Notes: a model not told the origin generated them from the letters alone. 49,728 nt of DNA from Sphingomonadaceae bacterium (GCA_016742125.1 JACVCM010000004.1:15576-65303), one strand, 5' to 3'. Shown: positions 1-8,734, counted from the first letter of the stretch. Numbers and translations: made by a program.

Positions 1-2
1 TG

Positions 3-1178
3 TCCCCATACGCTGGAGTCGCGGCGCGCCGTGTGTGTGGTGTCACGTCACTCCTATGGTGGTGCTGGCGGCTGGGCGCGGCGTCTCGCGGCCGTTTTGC
101 GCGTCCACCATCCGATGCACGGCTGCCGCTATCCCAGTTGGGCTATGCCTTTCATTTCGATGCGGGTCTATATGCACAATTTCTGCGTCGCTATGTCGAG
201 CGCGCTGGCGTCCGGCGCATCGAGGGCAAAATAATCGACGCCGTTCTGGACGGTGAAAACGGTCGCGTCGAAAGGGTTATACTTGCGAGTGGCGAGCATA
301 TTGCTGGCGATTTGTTTATCGATTGCTCGGGCTTTCGCGGGCTGTTGATCGAGGAAAAGCTTGCAACGGGCTATGAGGACTGGAGCCATTGGCTTCCGTG
401 CGACCGCGCTGTCGCGGCGCCATGCCAATTGCCGGGGCCGCCCGAGCCCTTTACCCGCTCGACCGCGCTGTCCGCCGGCTGGCAGTGGCGGATTCCGCTG
501 CAGCACCGCATGGGCAACGGCATCGTCTATTCGAGCGCGCATCTGGACAGCACCCAGGCGGAGGCTTTGCTCATCGGCAATCTGGAAGGGCAGATTCTAG
601 CCGAACCACGGCATCTGCGCTTTACGGCCGGTCGACGCCATCTTGCTTGGAACGCGAATGTCGTCTCCCTCGGGCTGTCCAGCGGATTTGTCGAGCCGCT
701 CGAATCGACGAGCATCCACCTTATCCAAAGCGGCATCGCAAAACTGCTCGCTCTTTTTCCCGATCGCCGCTTCGATCCTGCTGAACGCGATGAGTATAAC
801 CGTCAGATGCAGACCGTATTCGAAGATGTCCGGGATTTTGTCATTCTTCACTACAAGGCCACCCGGCGCAGCGATTCAGATTTTTGGACCCAGTGCCGAA
901 CCATGGAGGTACCCAAAAGTCTCTCAGTCAAGTTGGAGTTGTGGCGGTCCAAGGGCAGGCTGTTTCGTGAAGGATTCGAGCTTTTCGGCACGCCGAGCTG
1001 GGTTGCAGTCCTGTTGGGGCAGGGGATCGTGCCCACCGAGATAGAACCTGCAGCTGAAGCTATAGACCCGGTCTGGGCTAGCGATGCGTTGGACAAGATG
1101 CTGCTGAGCTATCGGCGGATGGCCGAGCATATGCCCCGCCACGAGGAATTTATCGCGCAGTCTTGTGCCGCACACTGA
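3..1178 (+). CDS. Tryptophan halogenase-family flavoprotein, 5'-truncated by window edge
   Basis: The reading frame is open from the left edge, so the N-terminal part with the FAD-binding GxGxxG and the rest of the flavin fold lies outside. The visible part has features of the FAD-dependent tryptophan halogenase family: LGYAFHFDAGLYA, then DLFIDCSGFRGLL, GWQWRIPLQHR with GNGIVYSS, and SSGFVEPLEST, whose glutamate region is near the catalytic Glu of PrnA/RebH-type enzymes. The first roughly 30 in-frame residues from the edge match the family poorly, so sequence error or divergence there is possible. In sphingomonads and Caulobacter, such genes often sit beside TonB-dependent receptors and glycosidases, and their real substrate is usually unknown. 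The 3' end overlaps the convergent GH43 gene by 29 nt. Family assignment is firm; halogenating activity is not. Confidence 0.88.
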   Translation, partial: SPYAGVAARRVCGVTSLLWWCWRLGAASRGRFARPPSDARLPLSQLGYAFHFDAGLYAQFLRRYVERAGVRRIEGKIIDAVLDGENGRVERVILASGEHIAGDLFIDCSGFRGLLIEEKLATGYEDWSHWLPCDRAVAAPCQLPGPPEPFTRSTALSAGWQWRIPLQHRMGNGIVYSSAHLDSTQAEALLIGNLEGQILAEPRHLRFTAGRRHLAWNANVVSLGLSSGFVEPLESTSIHLIQSGIAKLLALFPDRRFDPAERDEYNRQMQTVFEDVRDFVILHYKATRRSDSDFWTQCRTMEVPKSLSVKLELWRSKGRLFREGFELFGTPSWVAVLLGQGIVPTEIEPAAEAIDPVWASDALDKMLLSYRRMAEHMPRHEEFIAQSCAAH

Positions 1179-2181
1179 GGCCGATCTGCGGCTTGCCATC
1201 TTTCCAGAGCAGCGGCGCAATATACATATACCGCTTGTTGTCGAACTTGCGACAACCCTTCGTTGCCGCCCATGCATGAAACGAGATGAACTGGCGCCCG
1301 CCAATCTCGAAGACGGACTGGTGGCCGGGACCGCTCAGACAGCCTGCCTTTTTGTCGTTATAACTATTCAAGATCGGATTCTCTGCAGCATCGCTACATG
1401 GACCCATCGGGCCTTTGCACATGGCGTAGCCCATCGCGTAAGGTGATAGCCGCTGGTGTGTTTCCCAGCCAAAATGATTGGCGGAATAAAACAGAATATA
1501 GCCATCGCCATGTCGCACCATAGTGGGGGCTTCGATGACATGGGCTTCCCAGGACGTGTCGTTCCGCACCAGTGCCGACGCTTCACCAACCAGTTTCATG
1601 CCATCTGCCGATAGCCGCTGTACATAGATATCGGTCGGCTTCTTGAACTGCGGATTGTTGCCGTCATTTTTATAATAGAGGTATAACGCGCCGTCGTTGT
1701 CGCGGAACGCATGCGAATCTATCGTACCGCCAAGTTCGGTCTGGCATAGCAGGGGTGCTTCGGCGCTCGACGTGAAGGGCCCGACCGGATCGGAGCTAAA
1801 CGCGGCGCCGAGGCATTGCAGGTCACTCTTTTTGTCACGCGCCGTAAAATGCAGGACGAACCCTTTATCTGTCTGCAGCACCTCCGGCGCCCAGGTCAGT
1901 CCTGATCTGGCCCAGGGCGGCATTTGCGGCATTGCATCGTGCAGTTTATCGCCGCTAGTAATGTGTTTCCAGTCTACCAGGTTGGTCGATCGTGCCATCT
2001 GGACATTGGCACGATCGCCCGTGGCATTTGTCGCATAGGCCAAAAACTCGTTCCCGTATCTCAAGATAAATGGGTCGGGAAAGTCTTCTGAAAATGCGGG
2101 CAGGAAGGGGGGATCCTTTTGGCTGGATGCATGGGTCGCATGTGCCAGCAGACCTATCAAGATATATCCAATTTTCTTCAC
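1150..2181 (-). CDS. Glycoside hydrolase family 43, secreted
   Basis: This is a 343-residue five-bladed beta-propeller glycosidase of the GH43 type (arabinanase, arabinofuranosidase or xylosidase-like). The GTG start at 2181 follows a GGAGAAG ribosome site, and the protein opens with a signal peptide (KKIGYILIGLLAHATHASS). The three expected acidic residues are visible: Asp in DFPDPFIL (near residue 36, the base), Asp in TIDSHAF (the pKa modulator) and Glu in VIEAPTM (the acid). The GPGHQSVF motif near the C-terminus is also typical. It is divergent from the aldose epimerase and a second GH43, so all three probably handle pentose or hexose side chains of plant glycans in the periplasm. The exact linkage cannot be told from sequence. 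Confidence 0.9.
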   Translation of the reverse strand: MKKIGYILIGLLAHATHASSQKDPPFLPAFSEDFPDPFILRYGNEFLAYATNATGDRANVQMARSTNLVDWKHITSGDKLHDAMPQMPPWARSGLTWAPEVLQTDKGFVLHFTARDKKSDLQCLGAAFSSDPVGPFTSSAEAPLLCQTELGGTIDSHAFRDNDGALYLYYKNDGNNPQFKKPTDIYVQRLSADGMKLVGEASALVRNDTSWEAHVIEAPTMVRHGDGYILFYSANHFGWETHQRLSPYAMGYAMCKGPMGPCSDAAENPILNSYNDKKAGCLSGPGHQSVFEIGGRQFISFHAWAATKGCRKFDNKRYMYIAPLLWKDGKPQIGLSVRHKTAR

Positions 2182-2300
2182 ATCTTCTCCATAGCGCTTT
2201 TGTTCGCGAGGCAGGCGGCATTATGCGTGCTGGCGAAGCGACTGTTGTCAGCTCTTCTATTTTATCATATAAATCAGTTCAATCGAAAAGGGGGCCGAAA

Positions 2301-3392
2301 TTGCACTTACGAAAACTCAGTCGGAACAATTTTGGTAAACTTGCCGACGGCACTGCTGTCGAGGCCATCGGATTGACCAATTCCACGGGCATGTCGGTTT
2401 GCATCATCAGCTTTGGTGCATCAATCCAAGCGGTGGAGGTTGCAGACAGGGACGGCAGTTTTGCCGATGTAACGGCCGGATACCGAACGCTTGATGAATA
2501 TATATCGCAGCCGCAATTTTTCGGTTCCACTGTCGGGCGCGTTGCCAACCGCCTGAAGGACGCACGCTTTTCGCTGGGCGGCAAGGACTATGTAGTGCCA
2601 GCGAATGACGGCCGCAATTCGCTACATGGAGGGTCGCAAGGGTTTGACAAGGTCAATTGGGAAGTGGTCGACTGCGATGAAGACGATCTGTCCGTGACGC
2701 TGCGTTACGTTAGCAAGGATGGTGATCAGGGCTATCCAGGCACACTGACCACGCTAGCCAAATACTCGCTCACCGACGACAATATGCTGACAGTGGAATA
2801 TCGCGCGACGACCGATGCGCCGACGATCGTCAACTTGTCGAACCATGCCTATTGGAATCTGGCGGGCGAGGGATCGCAATATGACGCGATGGACCATCTG
2901 CTGACCATCCATGCGGATATGTTTCTACCCGTCGATGCCGAGCTGATACCTACGGGCGAACGCAGAAATGTCACTGGCAGTGCATTCGACTTTCGCACGC
3001 CAAAGGCGATCCACAGCGATGTTCGCAACGCAGGTGACGAACAGATAGGCTTTGGTCGAGGATATGACCATAACTGGATCATAAGTGACAGGATTTCCGA
3101 CGCACCCCGCCCGATGGCCCATCTCGAAGATCCTCATTCCGGCCGGACCATGACACTATTCTCGAATCAACCCGGGCTCCAATTCTATTCAGGGAACTTT
3201 TTCGACGGGTCGACATCGGGCAAAGCCGGCAAATTCTATCGCATGGGCGACGCCATTGCCCTTGAGCCCCAACAATTTCCCGACACCCCCAATCACCCGG
3301 CGTTCGGGTCGCTCGACCTTCATCCGGGCCAGACCTATTCCAACATCATCAGTTGGCGTTTTGGCGTTGCACCCAAAAAGGACACCCCATGA
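2301..3392 (+). CDS. galM: Aldose 1-epimerase
   Basis: The protein interconverts alpha and beta anomers of aldoses. Family motifs are clear: FGKLADG at the start, GRVANRLKDARFSLGGKDY, the catalytic His region NLSNHAYWNL, and the catalytic Glu region ALEPQQFPDTPNH near the C-terminus. I place the start at TTG 2301, preceded by AAAAGGGGGCC, because it gives the usual short lead into FGKLADG and a normal length of 363 residues. Longer in-frame starts at ATG 2223 or 2070 would add unlike residues and partly overlap the divergent GH43 gene. The stop codon overlaps the next gene's start (ATGA), so it is coupled to the GH43 lipoprotein and probably serves the sugar released by it. The gene symbol is by family only. 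Confidence 0.9.
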   Translation: MHLRKLSRNNFGKLADGTAVEAIGLTNSTGMSVCIISFGASIQAVEVADRDGSFADVTAGYRTLDEYISQPQFFGSTVGRVANRLKDARFSLGGKDYVVPANDGRNSLHGGSQGFDKVNWEVVDCDEDDLSVTLRYVSKDGDQGYPGTLTTLAKYSLTDDNMLTVEYRATTDAPTIVNLSNHAYWNLAGEGSQYDAMDHLLTIHADMFLPVDAELIPTGERRNVTGSAFDFRTPKAIHSDVRNAGDEQIGFGRGYDHNWIISDRISDAPRPMAHLEDPHSGRTMTLFSNQPGLQFYSGNFFDGSTSGKAGKFYRMGDAIALEPQQFPDTPNHPAFGSLDLHPGQTYSNIISWRFGVAPKKDTP

Positions 3393-4447
3393 AAACAAGG
3401 TCGACTTTGAAGAATGCTATAGTCGCGACATCGCTGTTACTGGCAGGTTGCGTCACCGCCAGTATCGAGCCTGAGCAGATCGAGACAGTGGCAAACCCGG
3501 TTATCGACGCCAATTTCCCCGATCCGGCTGTGATAAAGGCCGCCGACGGCTACTATTATGTCTATGCGACGCAAGGCGAAGTCGATGGCAAAATGCAGAA
3601 TATCCAAACCGCCCGCTCACGCGATCTACTGAGGTGGGAGCGCCTGGGCGATGCGTTGCCCGATAAACCGATCTGGGCCGGTCGGACACAGGATTTCTGG
3701 GCGCCCCACGTCTCTTATCATGACGGCAAATATTATCTCTATTATTCTGCCAAGCCCGATATCGCGCTGGATGACAAGAAGAGCGGGCTTTGCCTTGCCG
3801 TGGCCACCGCAACCCAGCCTGAGGGCCCGTTCGTCGACATCGGCAATCCGCTCAAGTGCGGTGACGGCTTTGTCAACATCGACCCCATGGCATATGACGA
3901 CCCTGCGACCGGCAAGCGCTTGCTCTATTGGGGATCGGGTTTTGGTCCGATCAAGGTACAGGAGTTGGCCAGCGACCGGATATCCTTCGTATCGGGAAGC
4001 AAGCCCGTCGATCTGGTTTCGGTCATCAACAATGACGATCCCGAGAATTATCAGCGGCTGGTCGAAGGAGCGTGGATTACCAACAAGGATGGCTATTATT
4101 ATCTATTCTATTCCGGGGACAATTGCTGCGGACCGAATGCGCATTATGCTGTGATGGTCGCCAGATCGCGCAACGCGACTGGCCCATTTGAAACACGCGC
4201 AGAGGTCACCGGAGCGAAAAACAGCGTGATATTGGAGGCAGACGAACGTTGGATAGCCCCCGGCCACAACGCTGTCATTCAAGACGTTGAGGGCCGCCAC
4301 TGGATCTTATATCATGCGGTCGATATCAAGCGCCCGCGTGAAAAGGACAGTGACGATATCAATACACGCCGCGTAATGCTGATTGACCGGTTGGAGTGGG
4401 CTGACGGTTGGCCACGCCCATCAGGCTGGTCGGCACTGCGCAGATAG
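3389..4447 (+). CDS. Glycoside hydrolase family 43 lipoprotein
   Basis: This 352-residue protein has a lipoprotein signal peptide with lipobox LLAGC near residue 20, so it is probably anchored in the cell envelope. GH43 propeller motifs follow: NFPDPAVIK (base Asp), WAPHVSYHDGKYYLYYSA, NIDPMAYDD (second Asp), VEGAWITNKDGYYYLFYSG (acid Glu) and APGHNAVI. The ATG at 3389 overlaps the epimerase stop as ATGA and follows AAAAAGGAC. It is a different GH43 subtype from the gene at 1150-2181, to judge by its motifs, so the two may act on different linkages of the same glycan. Convergent with the GntR gene. Confidence 0.92.
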   Translation: MKTRSTLKNAIVATSLLLAGCVTASIEPEQIETVANPVIDANFPDPAVIKAADGYYYVYATQGEVDGKMQNIQTARSRDLLRWERLGDALPDKPIWAGRTQDFWAPHVSYHDGKYYLYYSAKPDIALDDKKSGLCLAVATATQPEGPFVDIGNPLKCGDGFVNIDPMAYDDPATGKRLLYWGSGFGPIKVQELASDRISFVSGSKPVDLVSVINNDDPENYQRLVEGAWITNKDGYYYLFYSGDNCCGPNAHYAVMVARSRNATGPFETRAEVTGAKNSVILEADERWIAPGHNAVIQDVEGRHWILYHAVDIKRPREKDSDDINTRRVMLIDRLEWADGWPRPSGWSALRR

Positions 4448-4474
4448 CTCGAATGCCCTGCGATGACCAGCATT

Positions 4475-5170
4475 TCAAGACTTGCCCAACGCCCTCATGT
4501 TGCGCAGCACCCAGCGGATGTGGCTCGAAAAAGTAATCACGGAAGAGTGGGCGTCGCCTGAAAGGATATGCGCGTGAATCAGGCGGTAGTTCAGAATATA
4601 CTGATCCCAGTGCCCACCCGGCGCCAGGTCAGCGAGCAATGTGGTGTAGAAACGGATATAGGGCCGCTTGTAAAAGAATTCGAGGAACTGGTTGCCTGAG
4701 ATTCTGTTCAGCTCGATATGGTAGCGATACAGCGCATCGACAAAATCACGGGCGTGTCGCCGGTTCCAGCTTTCCTCGATCGCTTCGAAAGCCTTGTCGA
4801 TAGCCTCAACCGAGGCTGGGTCGTTCATCTTGCCAGTGGCAAGCCGGACACCCAATACGCAGATTGCTTCGGTGAACTCAAGAAACTCGATGCGTTCCTG
4901 AACGCTTAACTTGCGAATACGGGCGCCGCGGTTGGCGATCAGTTCGACGACACCTTCGCCTGCCAGCATATGTAATGCCTCGCGAACGGGTGCCCGGCTG
5001 ACGCCATATTCGTCTGCAAGATCGGCGGCGATCAGTCGTTGGCCCTGCGCGTAACGCCCTGCCATCACGCCGTCGACAATCGAGTCTACAACAGATCCAA
5101 CCAGCGAGGCGGCCATAACTTCATCGGAGGGTGTGGAATTATGCGCTGAATCGACTGAGTTGTTGGCCAT
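4475..5170 (-). CDS. GntR-family regulator, FCD (FadR-like) subgroup
   Basis: A 231-residue transcription factor. The N-terminal winged helix-turn-helix is at about residues 25-88 (QRLIAADLADEYGVSRAPVREALHML is the recognition region), followed by an all-helical FCD ligand-binding domain with histidines in RYHIELNRISGNQF and LIHAHILSGDAHS that probably bind metal. FCD regulators mostly respond to carboxylic acid intermediates. It is divergent from the FAD oxidase at 5271, and a near-palindromic ATTTTGCATACAAAAT sits between them at 5233-5248. Related sites occur upstream of the hydrolase at 8735 and of TBDT1. I infer that it controls the 4.5-16.4 kb block, probably as a repressor. Confidence 0.93.
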   Translation of the reverse strand: MANNSVDSAHNSTPSDEVMAASLVGSVVDSIVDGVMAGRYAQGQRLIAADLADEYGVSRAPVREALHMLAGEGVVELIANRGARIRKLSVQERIEFLEFTEAICVLGVRLATGKMNDPASVEAIDKAFEAIEESWNRRHARDFVDALYRYHIELNRISGNQFLEFFYKRPYIRFYTTLLADLAPGGHWDQYILNYRLIHAHILSGDAHSSVITFSSHIRWVLRNMRALGKS

Positions 5171-5232
5171 AACCAGCCCTTATCCCAGTTACCCATCACT
5201 GCCAAGCAAAGTGTATCTTGCTGTGCCAGACA

Positions 5233-5248
5233 ATTTTGCATACAAAAT
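5233..5248. promoter_or_regulatory. Probable GntR operator 1
   Basis: ATTTTGCATACAAAAT is palindromic except at one central pair. It lies between the divergent GntR gene and FAD oxidase A, 23 nt before the oxidase start. It matches sites at 8687-8702 and 10168-10183 (read on either strand), sharing core TTGTATRCAA. Assignment to the adjacent GntR protein is inference. Confidence 0.65.
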
Positions 5249-5270
5249 CGAATCAGATAGGAGATATAAA

Positions 5271-6869
5271 ATGGCAGCAGTGCTTGATCGGGACGACAAA
5301 ATAGACCGGACGATTCAACAGCTTCAGCAGGTGCTGGGCCCGGACAATGTGGTACTCGACGATAAGGAGCGGGCCTTTTTTTCGACCGATCTAAGCTGGC
5401 GTCCCCGCGAAATCGCGTCTGCGGTCATCCGCCCGGGTGACGTTGACGAGCTAGCCAGATCGGTGTCGATTGCGACAGAGGCAGGCTATTCTGTGGTCCC
5501 ACGCGGCGGTGGCATGTCCTACACCAGCGGCTATACGCCCGATCGGGCAAAAAGCGTACTCGTAGACATGCGCCGCATGAACAAGGTGGTCGAGATCAAC
5601 ACAGACGACATGTATGTGATTGTCGAGACAGGTTGCACCTGGAAAGACCTTTACGAAACGCTTGCACCGCATGGCGTGCGGACCCCATATTGGGGGCCGC
5701 TTTCGGGTGCCTATGCAACCGTCGGCGGTGCACTTTCGCAAAACAGCCTGTTTCACGGATCGGGCGTTGGCGGCACGGCGGCGGAGAGTGTCGTTGGCCT
5801 CAAGGTCGTGCTTGCCGATGGCATGGTTGTCACTACAGGGTCCTGGGCGCATAAAACGTCAAAGCCATTTTGGCGGCACTTCGGCCCGGATATGACGGGC
5901 ATCTTCCTTGCCGATACCGGGGCGATGGGTATCAAGGCGCTTGCGGCGCTTCGGTTGGTGACGACGCCGCAGCACACGGGTTATCTGTCCTATAAATTCG
6001 ATACGCTCGAAGCGATGCTTGCGGCACAGGTGCGGATTGCGCGGCTTGGCATTTCCAGTGAATGCTACGGCTTCGACCCCTATTATAACGGCGGATTTGA
6101 AAAACAGGGGATTACCTTCGAAGAGGGCCTTTCGACCGTCGGCAAGATCGCTCGCAAGGGCGGGCTGAAGGGACTGGCGCGTGCGGCCAAGGTCGCGATG
6201 GCGGGCAAGCGGATATTGAAGGACGTGCCCTATTCGCTCCACATGACGCTTGACGCGCACACGGAGCTGGTCGCTGCCGAACATACCGATATCGCAGCAG
6301 AGATTTGCGCCGAAGAGGGCGGGACGGAAATGGCGAATTCGATCCCGGTGGTTTTCCGCAATGCCCCGTTTGGCGGTGTACGGACGATCCTGTTGGGTTC
6401 GGACGGTGAGATATGGATCCCCGTCCACGGCTATTTCCCGCTTTCCCGTGCAATCGATGCGGCAAAGACGACGGAGAAGTTCCTCGCAGATCGCCGCCCA
6501 CTGATGGACCAGTGGGGCATCAAGACGAGCTATCTCACCTGTTTCTCAGGGCCGGAGTTTGTGATCGAACCGAGCTTTTACTGGCATGACGAGCTGGGCG
6601 AGTTTCGCCTTTCGCTGATCGAGCCCGAATTTGCCGACAAGTGGAAGGACATTCCCGCCAACGAAGAACGACGCAAGGTGGCACTGCAATTGCGCGATGA
6701 GCTTCGCGACCTGTTCGATGGGCTGGGTGGCCTCCATCTGCAGATCGGCAAATATTATCCATACCGCGAAATCATGAACAATGACGGGCTTAAGCGCATG
6801 GTCGAAGGGGTCAAAAAAGTGGTTGATCCCGACACCCTGATGAACCCCGGCTCGCTTGGTCTGAACTAA
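5271..6869 (+). CDS. FAD-linked oxidase A, VAO/PCMH family
   Basis: A 532-residue flavoprotein with an FAD-binding PCMH domain in the first half: PRGGGMSYTSGYTP around residue 80, GCTWKDLYE, WGPLSGAYATVGGALSQNS, and GAMGIKALAAL. The C-terminal substrate-cap domain ends in GGLHLQIGKYYPY and DPDTLMNPGSLGL. Family members (4-cresol dehydrogenase, vanillyl-alcohol oxidase, D-lactate dehydrogenase and others) oxidise alcohols, hydroxy acids or p-alkylphenols. The ATG at 5271 has AGGAG 9 nt upstream; longer upstream versions would run through the operator. Paralogues are at 16450-18021 and 46571-48109. It begins an operon with a cupin and a HapK/EthD-like protein. The electron acceptor and substrate cannot be read from sequence. 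Confidence 0.9.
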   Translation: MAAVLDRDDKIDRTIQQLQQVLGPDNVVLDDKERAFFSTDLSWRPREIASAVIRPGDVDELARSVSIATEAGYSVVPRGGGMSYTSGYTPDRAKSVLVDMRRMNKVVEINTDDMYVIVETGCTWKDLYETLAPHGVRTPYWGPLSGAYATVGGALSQNSLFHGSGVGGTAAESVVGLKVVLADGMVVTTGSWAHKTSKPFWRHFGPDMTGIFLADTGAMGIKALAALRLVTTPQHTGYLSYKFDTLEAMLAAQVRIARLGISSECYGFDPYYNGGFEKQGITFEEGLSTVGKIARKGGLKGLARAAKVAMAGKRILKDVPYSLHMTLDAHTELVAAEHTDIAAEICAEEGGTEMANSIPVVFRNAPFGGVRTILLGSDGEIWIPVHGYFPLSRAIDAAKTTEKFLADRRPLMDQWGIKTSYLTCFSGPEFVIEPSFYWHDELGEFRLSLIEPEFADKWKDIPANEERRKVALQLRDELRDLFDGLGGLHLQIGKYYPYREIMNNDGLKRMVEGVKKVVDPDTLMNPGSLGLN

Positions 6870-6880
6870 AGGACAACATC

Positions 6881-7306
6881 ATGGAAAAGATCGCCTGGGG
6901 TAAATTTCAACACTATCGCTACGATGAAGGCGACCTTTCGGAAGAGCCGGACCTGCAATTCCCCTTCGTCGCAGGATCGCGCTTTCGCGCCGCCAATATC
7001 GGGATCGATTCGCCGGCGGTGCAGGTGAATATCGAGGACTTCTACAAAGGCGTCGACATCCCTTGGACGCTAGCGCACGACGAGGTGCACACTGTGATTT
7101 CGGGCGAATGCGAGATTGAATTTCACGAGCCGCCGCTTATGCTCGAGAGCGGCAAAATCGTCGTGAAAACTGGCGACTGTTACTACATGCCGCGCGGCTG
7201 CCGGGTGGTCTGGCGTGTGCTATCGGACGATCCATTCCGCCATTACTGCATCTGTTTCCCCAACCCGAGCTATCCGATTCCGCTGGTCAAGAGCGTGCGG
7301 GGCTAA
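6881..7306 (+). CDS. Cupin-domain protein, EutQ-like, copy 1
   Basis: A 141-residue single-domain cupin. The first cupin motif reads LAHDEVHTVISGECEIEF (about residues 65-82) and the second is GDCYYMPRGCRVVWRV. The arrangement HDEVHxVxxGE resembles EutQ-like cupins rather than the classical HxH dioxygenase motif, so metal binding is possible but uncertain. It ends with a conserved PFRHYCICFPNPSYPIP segment that is also found in the cupin at 12736-13173 (PFRHICFCPPSPDYPFP), which marks the two as paralogues. It lies 11 nt after the FAD oxidase and has an AAAGGAC ribosome site. It may be a small isomerase, hydrolase or lyase in the same pathway; no activity can be assigned. Confidence 0.82.
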   Translation: MEKIAWGKFQHYRYDEGDLSEEPDLQFPFVAGSRFRAANIGIDSPAVQVNIEDFYKGVDIPWTLAHDEVHTVISGECEIEFHEPPLMLESGKIVVKTGDCYYMPRGCRVVWRVLSDDPFRHYCICFPNPSYPIPLVKSVRG

Positions 7307-7308
7307 CG

Positions 7309-7662
7309 ATGCGCGGGCAGGTTCTTTTGTTAACCTACACCCCGCGCCGCAGCGTCGATCTAAATGTCTATCACCGTTGGTTACAAGAGGTTGACAATCC
7401 TTTCTTCAACAGTCGGCCGACCGTCCGTCGCTACGTTAACTACCATATAGTTGGTAACGTGACTGGCAGCGAGCATTTCACCCATTTCGACCTGTTGGAA
7501 ATCGAGGGCGATGGTGGGCCGGACAGTGTGTTCGGCGATGTGGAGATCGACGCTTTTGCCAAGAACTGGGTGCGGCTGTGGGGTGAGGTTCCAGATCCTG
7601 GCCTGATCGACCAATCCCCAAATTACCGCGTCATGCTGTGCGAAGCGGTGGCCGCGCCTTAG
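7309..7662 (+). CDS. Small dimeric alpha/beta-barrel protein, HapK/EthD-like
   Basis: A 117-residue protein starting 2 nt after the cupin stop. The pattern YHRWLQEVDNPFFNSRPTVRRYVNYHIV followed by FTHFDLLEIEG looks like a ferredoxin-like dimeric alpha/beta-barrel family such as REDY-like HapK or EthD. These small proteins often act as accessory enzymes in catabolic or polyketide pathways. The recognition is by overall pattern, with no diagnostic catalytic motif, so the family name is tentative. It is the last gene of the operon begun by FAD oxidase A and is convergent with the SnoaL-like gene, with only 42 nt between them and no clear terminator. Confidence 0.7.
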   Translation: MRGQVLLLTYTPRRSVDLNVYHRWLQEVDNPFFNSRPTVRRYVNYHIVGNVTGSEHFTHFDLLEIEGDGGPDSVFGDVEIDAFAKNWVRLWGEVPDPGLIDQSPNYRVMLCEAVAAP

Positions 7663-7704
7663 TACGCGAGCTGCCGCTTAGAGATCTGGTAATACTCAGC
7701 GCCG

Positions 7705-8229
7705 TCAACCGGGCGAAGCGTCGGTGATTTGTGCGCTAAGCGGGCTCATGTGCAGGCTCAATGCCCGCCATCTGCTATCGACGCGTGTGCATACAGCCGT
7801 ACAGAATCCAGCCCTCAAGCGAAAGCCGCTGCCTTTCGGTTTCGATCGCTCGATGAAATATGCCGAAACGATCGCAGTATCGCCATGGCCCCGGCTTTCC
7901 AGTGCATGGAACAATGTCTCAATCTGCTGCAAATTGTCCATCCGGAAACGCAGATGATCTTCATAAGCAGCACGTCCTAACGGGAACGGTACATCATGAT
8001 CGACGACCAGCGCATCAGGATGCAGAAAGGCCATCCGGGCGGCGGCCGCTTGCCCAGGTTGATCCGCAGCGGCATTAAAGGCCGCCTTGAACGCAGCTTC
8101 GGCCGACGGCTCTGCCAATCCTGTGGGAGCTGTAAATGCCCTTGCTGATGTTGTAGCCACCATCGCTGTCGAGCCGATCAGGGCGCCAATCGTCGACCGC
8201 CTGGTGATCTTGTTGTTACTTGCTGACAT
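7705..8229 (-). CDS. SnoaL/NTF2-like protein with Tat signal
   Basis: A 174-residue protein whose start I place at ATG 8229 (GGAACGGAG upstream). The N-terminus NNKITRRSTIGALIGSTAMVA carries a twin-arginine motif and hydrophobic stretch ending in ARA, so it is probably exported folded to the periplasm. The remainder is an NTF2-like fold of the SnoaL kind: an N-terminal helix (AAFKAAFNAAADQPGQAAAARMAFLHPDALVVDHDVPFPLG), a middle helix, and strands ending in SRWRALSLHMSPL. It is paralogous to the cytoplasmic protein at 8246-8653 (compare KPKGSGFRLRAG with KPKDAGFRLRPM). Such folds serve as small isomerases, cyclases, hydrolases or binding proteins; the role here is unknown. Confidence 0.75.
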   Translation of the reverse strand: MSASNNKITRRSTIGALIGSTAMVATTSARAFTAPTGLAEPSAEAAFKAAFNAAADQPGQAAAARMAFLHPDALVVDHDVPFPLGRAAYEDHLRFRMDNLQQIETLFHALESRGHGDTAIVSAYFIERSKPKGSGFRLRAGFCTAVCTRVDSRWRALSLHMSPLSAQITDASPG

Positions 8230-8245
8230 TATGCTCCGTTCCCTT

Positions 8246-8653
8246 TCAACCCGGCGATTGCGCGTCGGTATGGCCGACAACCGGGCTTTGGTGCCAGCTT
8301 GCCAGTCTCCAGCCGTCGGTACGCTTCATCCATCCTTGAGTGAACATCATCGGCCGCAGCCGAAAACCCGCATCCTTGGGTTTCCCCCGGAACATGGCAA
8401 ACCCGGCCACTGCCCCGCTGTTGCCCGTTGCTGTGAAGCGGACGTCATGTGGTTTCCAAGCAAAACTTTCCCAGACGCCAGAGACATGAAAGGCAATGTG
8501 GTTCTGGAAGCCGGCTTTGTCGACGCGGAAAGGCAGATCCTCGTCCATTATGACCGCGTCGTCAAGCATCATACCGTAAAAGGCGTCAAGATCGCCCCGC
8601 CCCAGCGCATCGCTCAACGAACGAAATGCGCTTTCCAGTTCACTGATTGCCAT
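8246..8653 (-). CDS. SnoaL/NTF2-like protein, cytoplasmic
   Basis: A 135-residue NTF2-like protein with no signal peptide. The start at ATG 8653 is chosen because of GAGAGG upstream and because MAISELESAFRSLSDALGRGDLDAFYGMM is a normal family beginning; a longer version from 8827 would overlap the divergent hydrolase. The protein has the usual DDAVIMDEDLPF strand and a WRLASWHQSP C-terminal strand. It lies 16 nt before the Tat-exported paralogue in the same operon, which suggests the same reaction or ligand in two compartments. The operon is divergent from the hydrolase at 8735, sharing the candidate GntR operator 2. Confidence 0.78.
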   Translation of the reverse strand: MAISELESAFRSLSDALGRGDLDAFYGMMLDDAVIMDEDLPFRVDKAGFQNHIAFHVSGVWESFAWKPHDVRFTATGNSGAVAGFAMFRGKPKDAGFRLRPMMFTQGWMKRTDGWRLASWHQSPVVGHTDAQSPG

Positions 8654-8686
8654 CGCCAACCTCTCCCCTTGCCCAACCGTCTCCAA

Positions 8687-8702
8687 TAATTGTATGCAAA
8701 AT
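8687..8702. promoter_or_regulatory. Probable GntR operator 2
   Basis: TAATTGTATGCAAAAT matches the reverse complement of operator 1 at 14 of 16 positions. It lies in the 81-nt gap between the divergent SnoaL-like operon and the alpha/beta-hydrolase-fold gene, so it could control both. Confidence 0.6.
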
Positions 8703-8734
8703 AACAATTCGATTCGCAAGAGGAGTGGCGCGCG

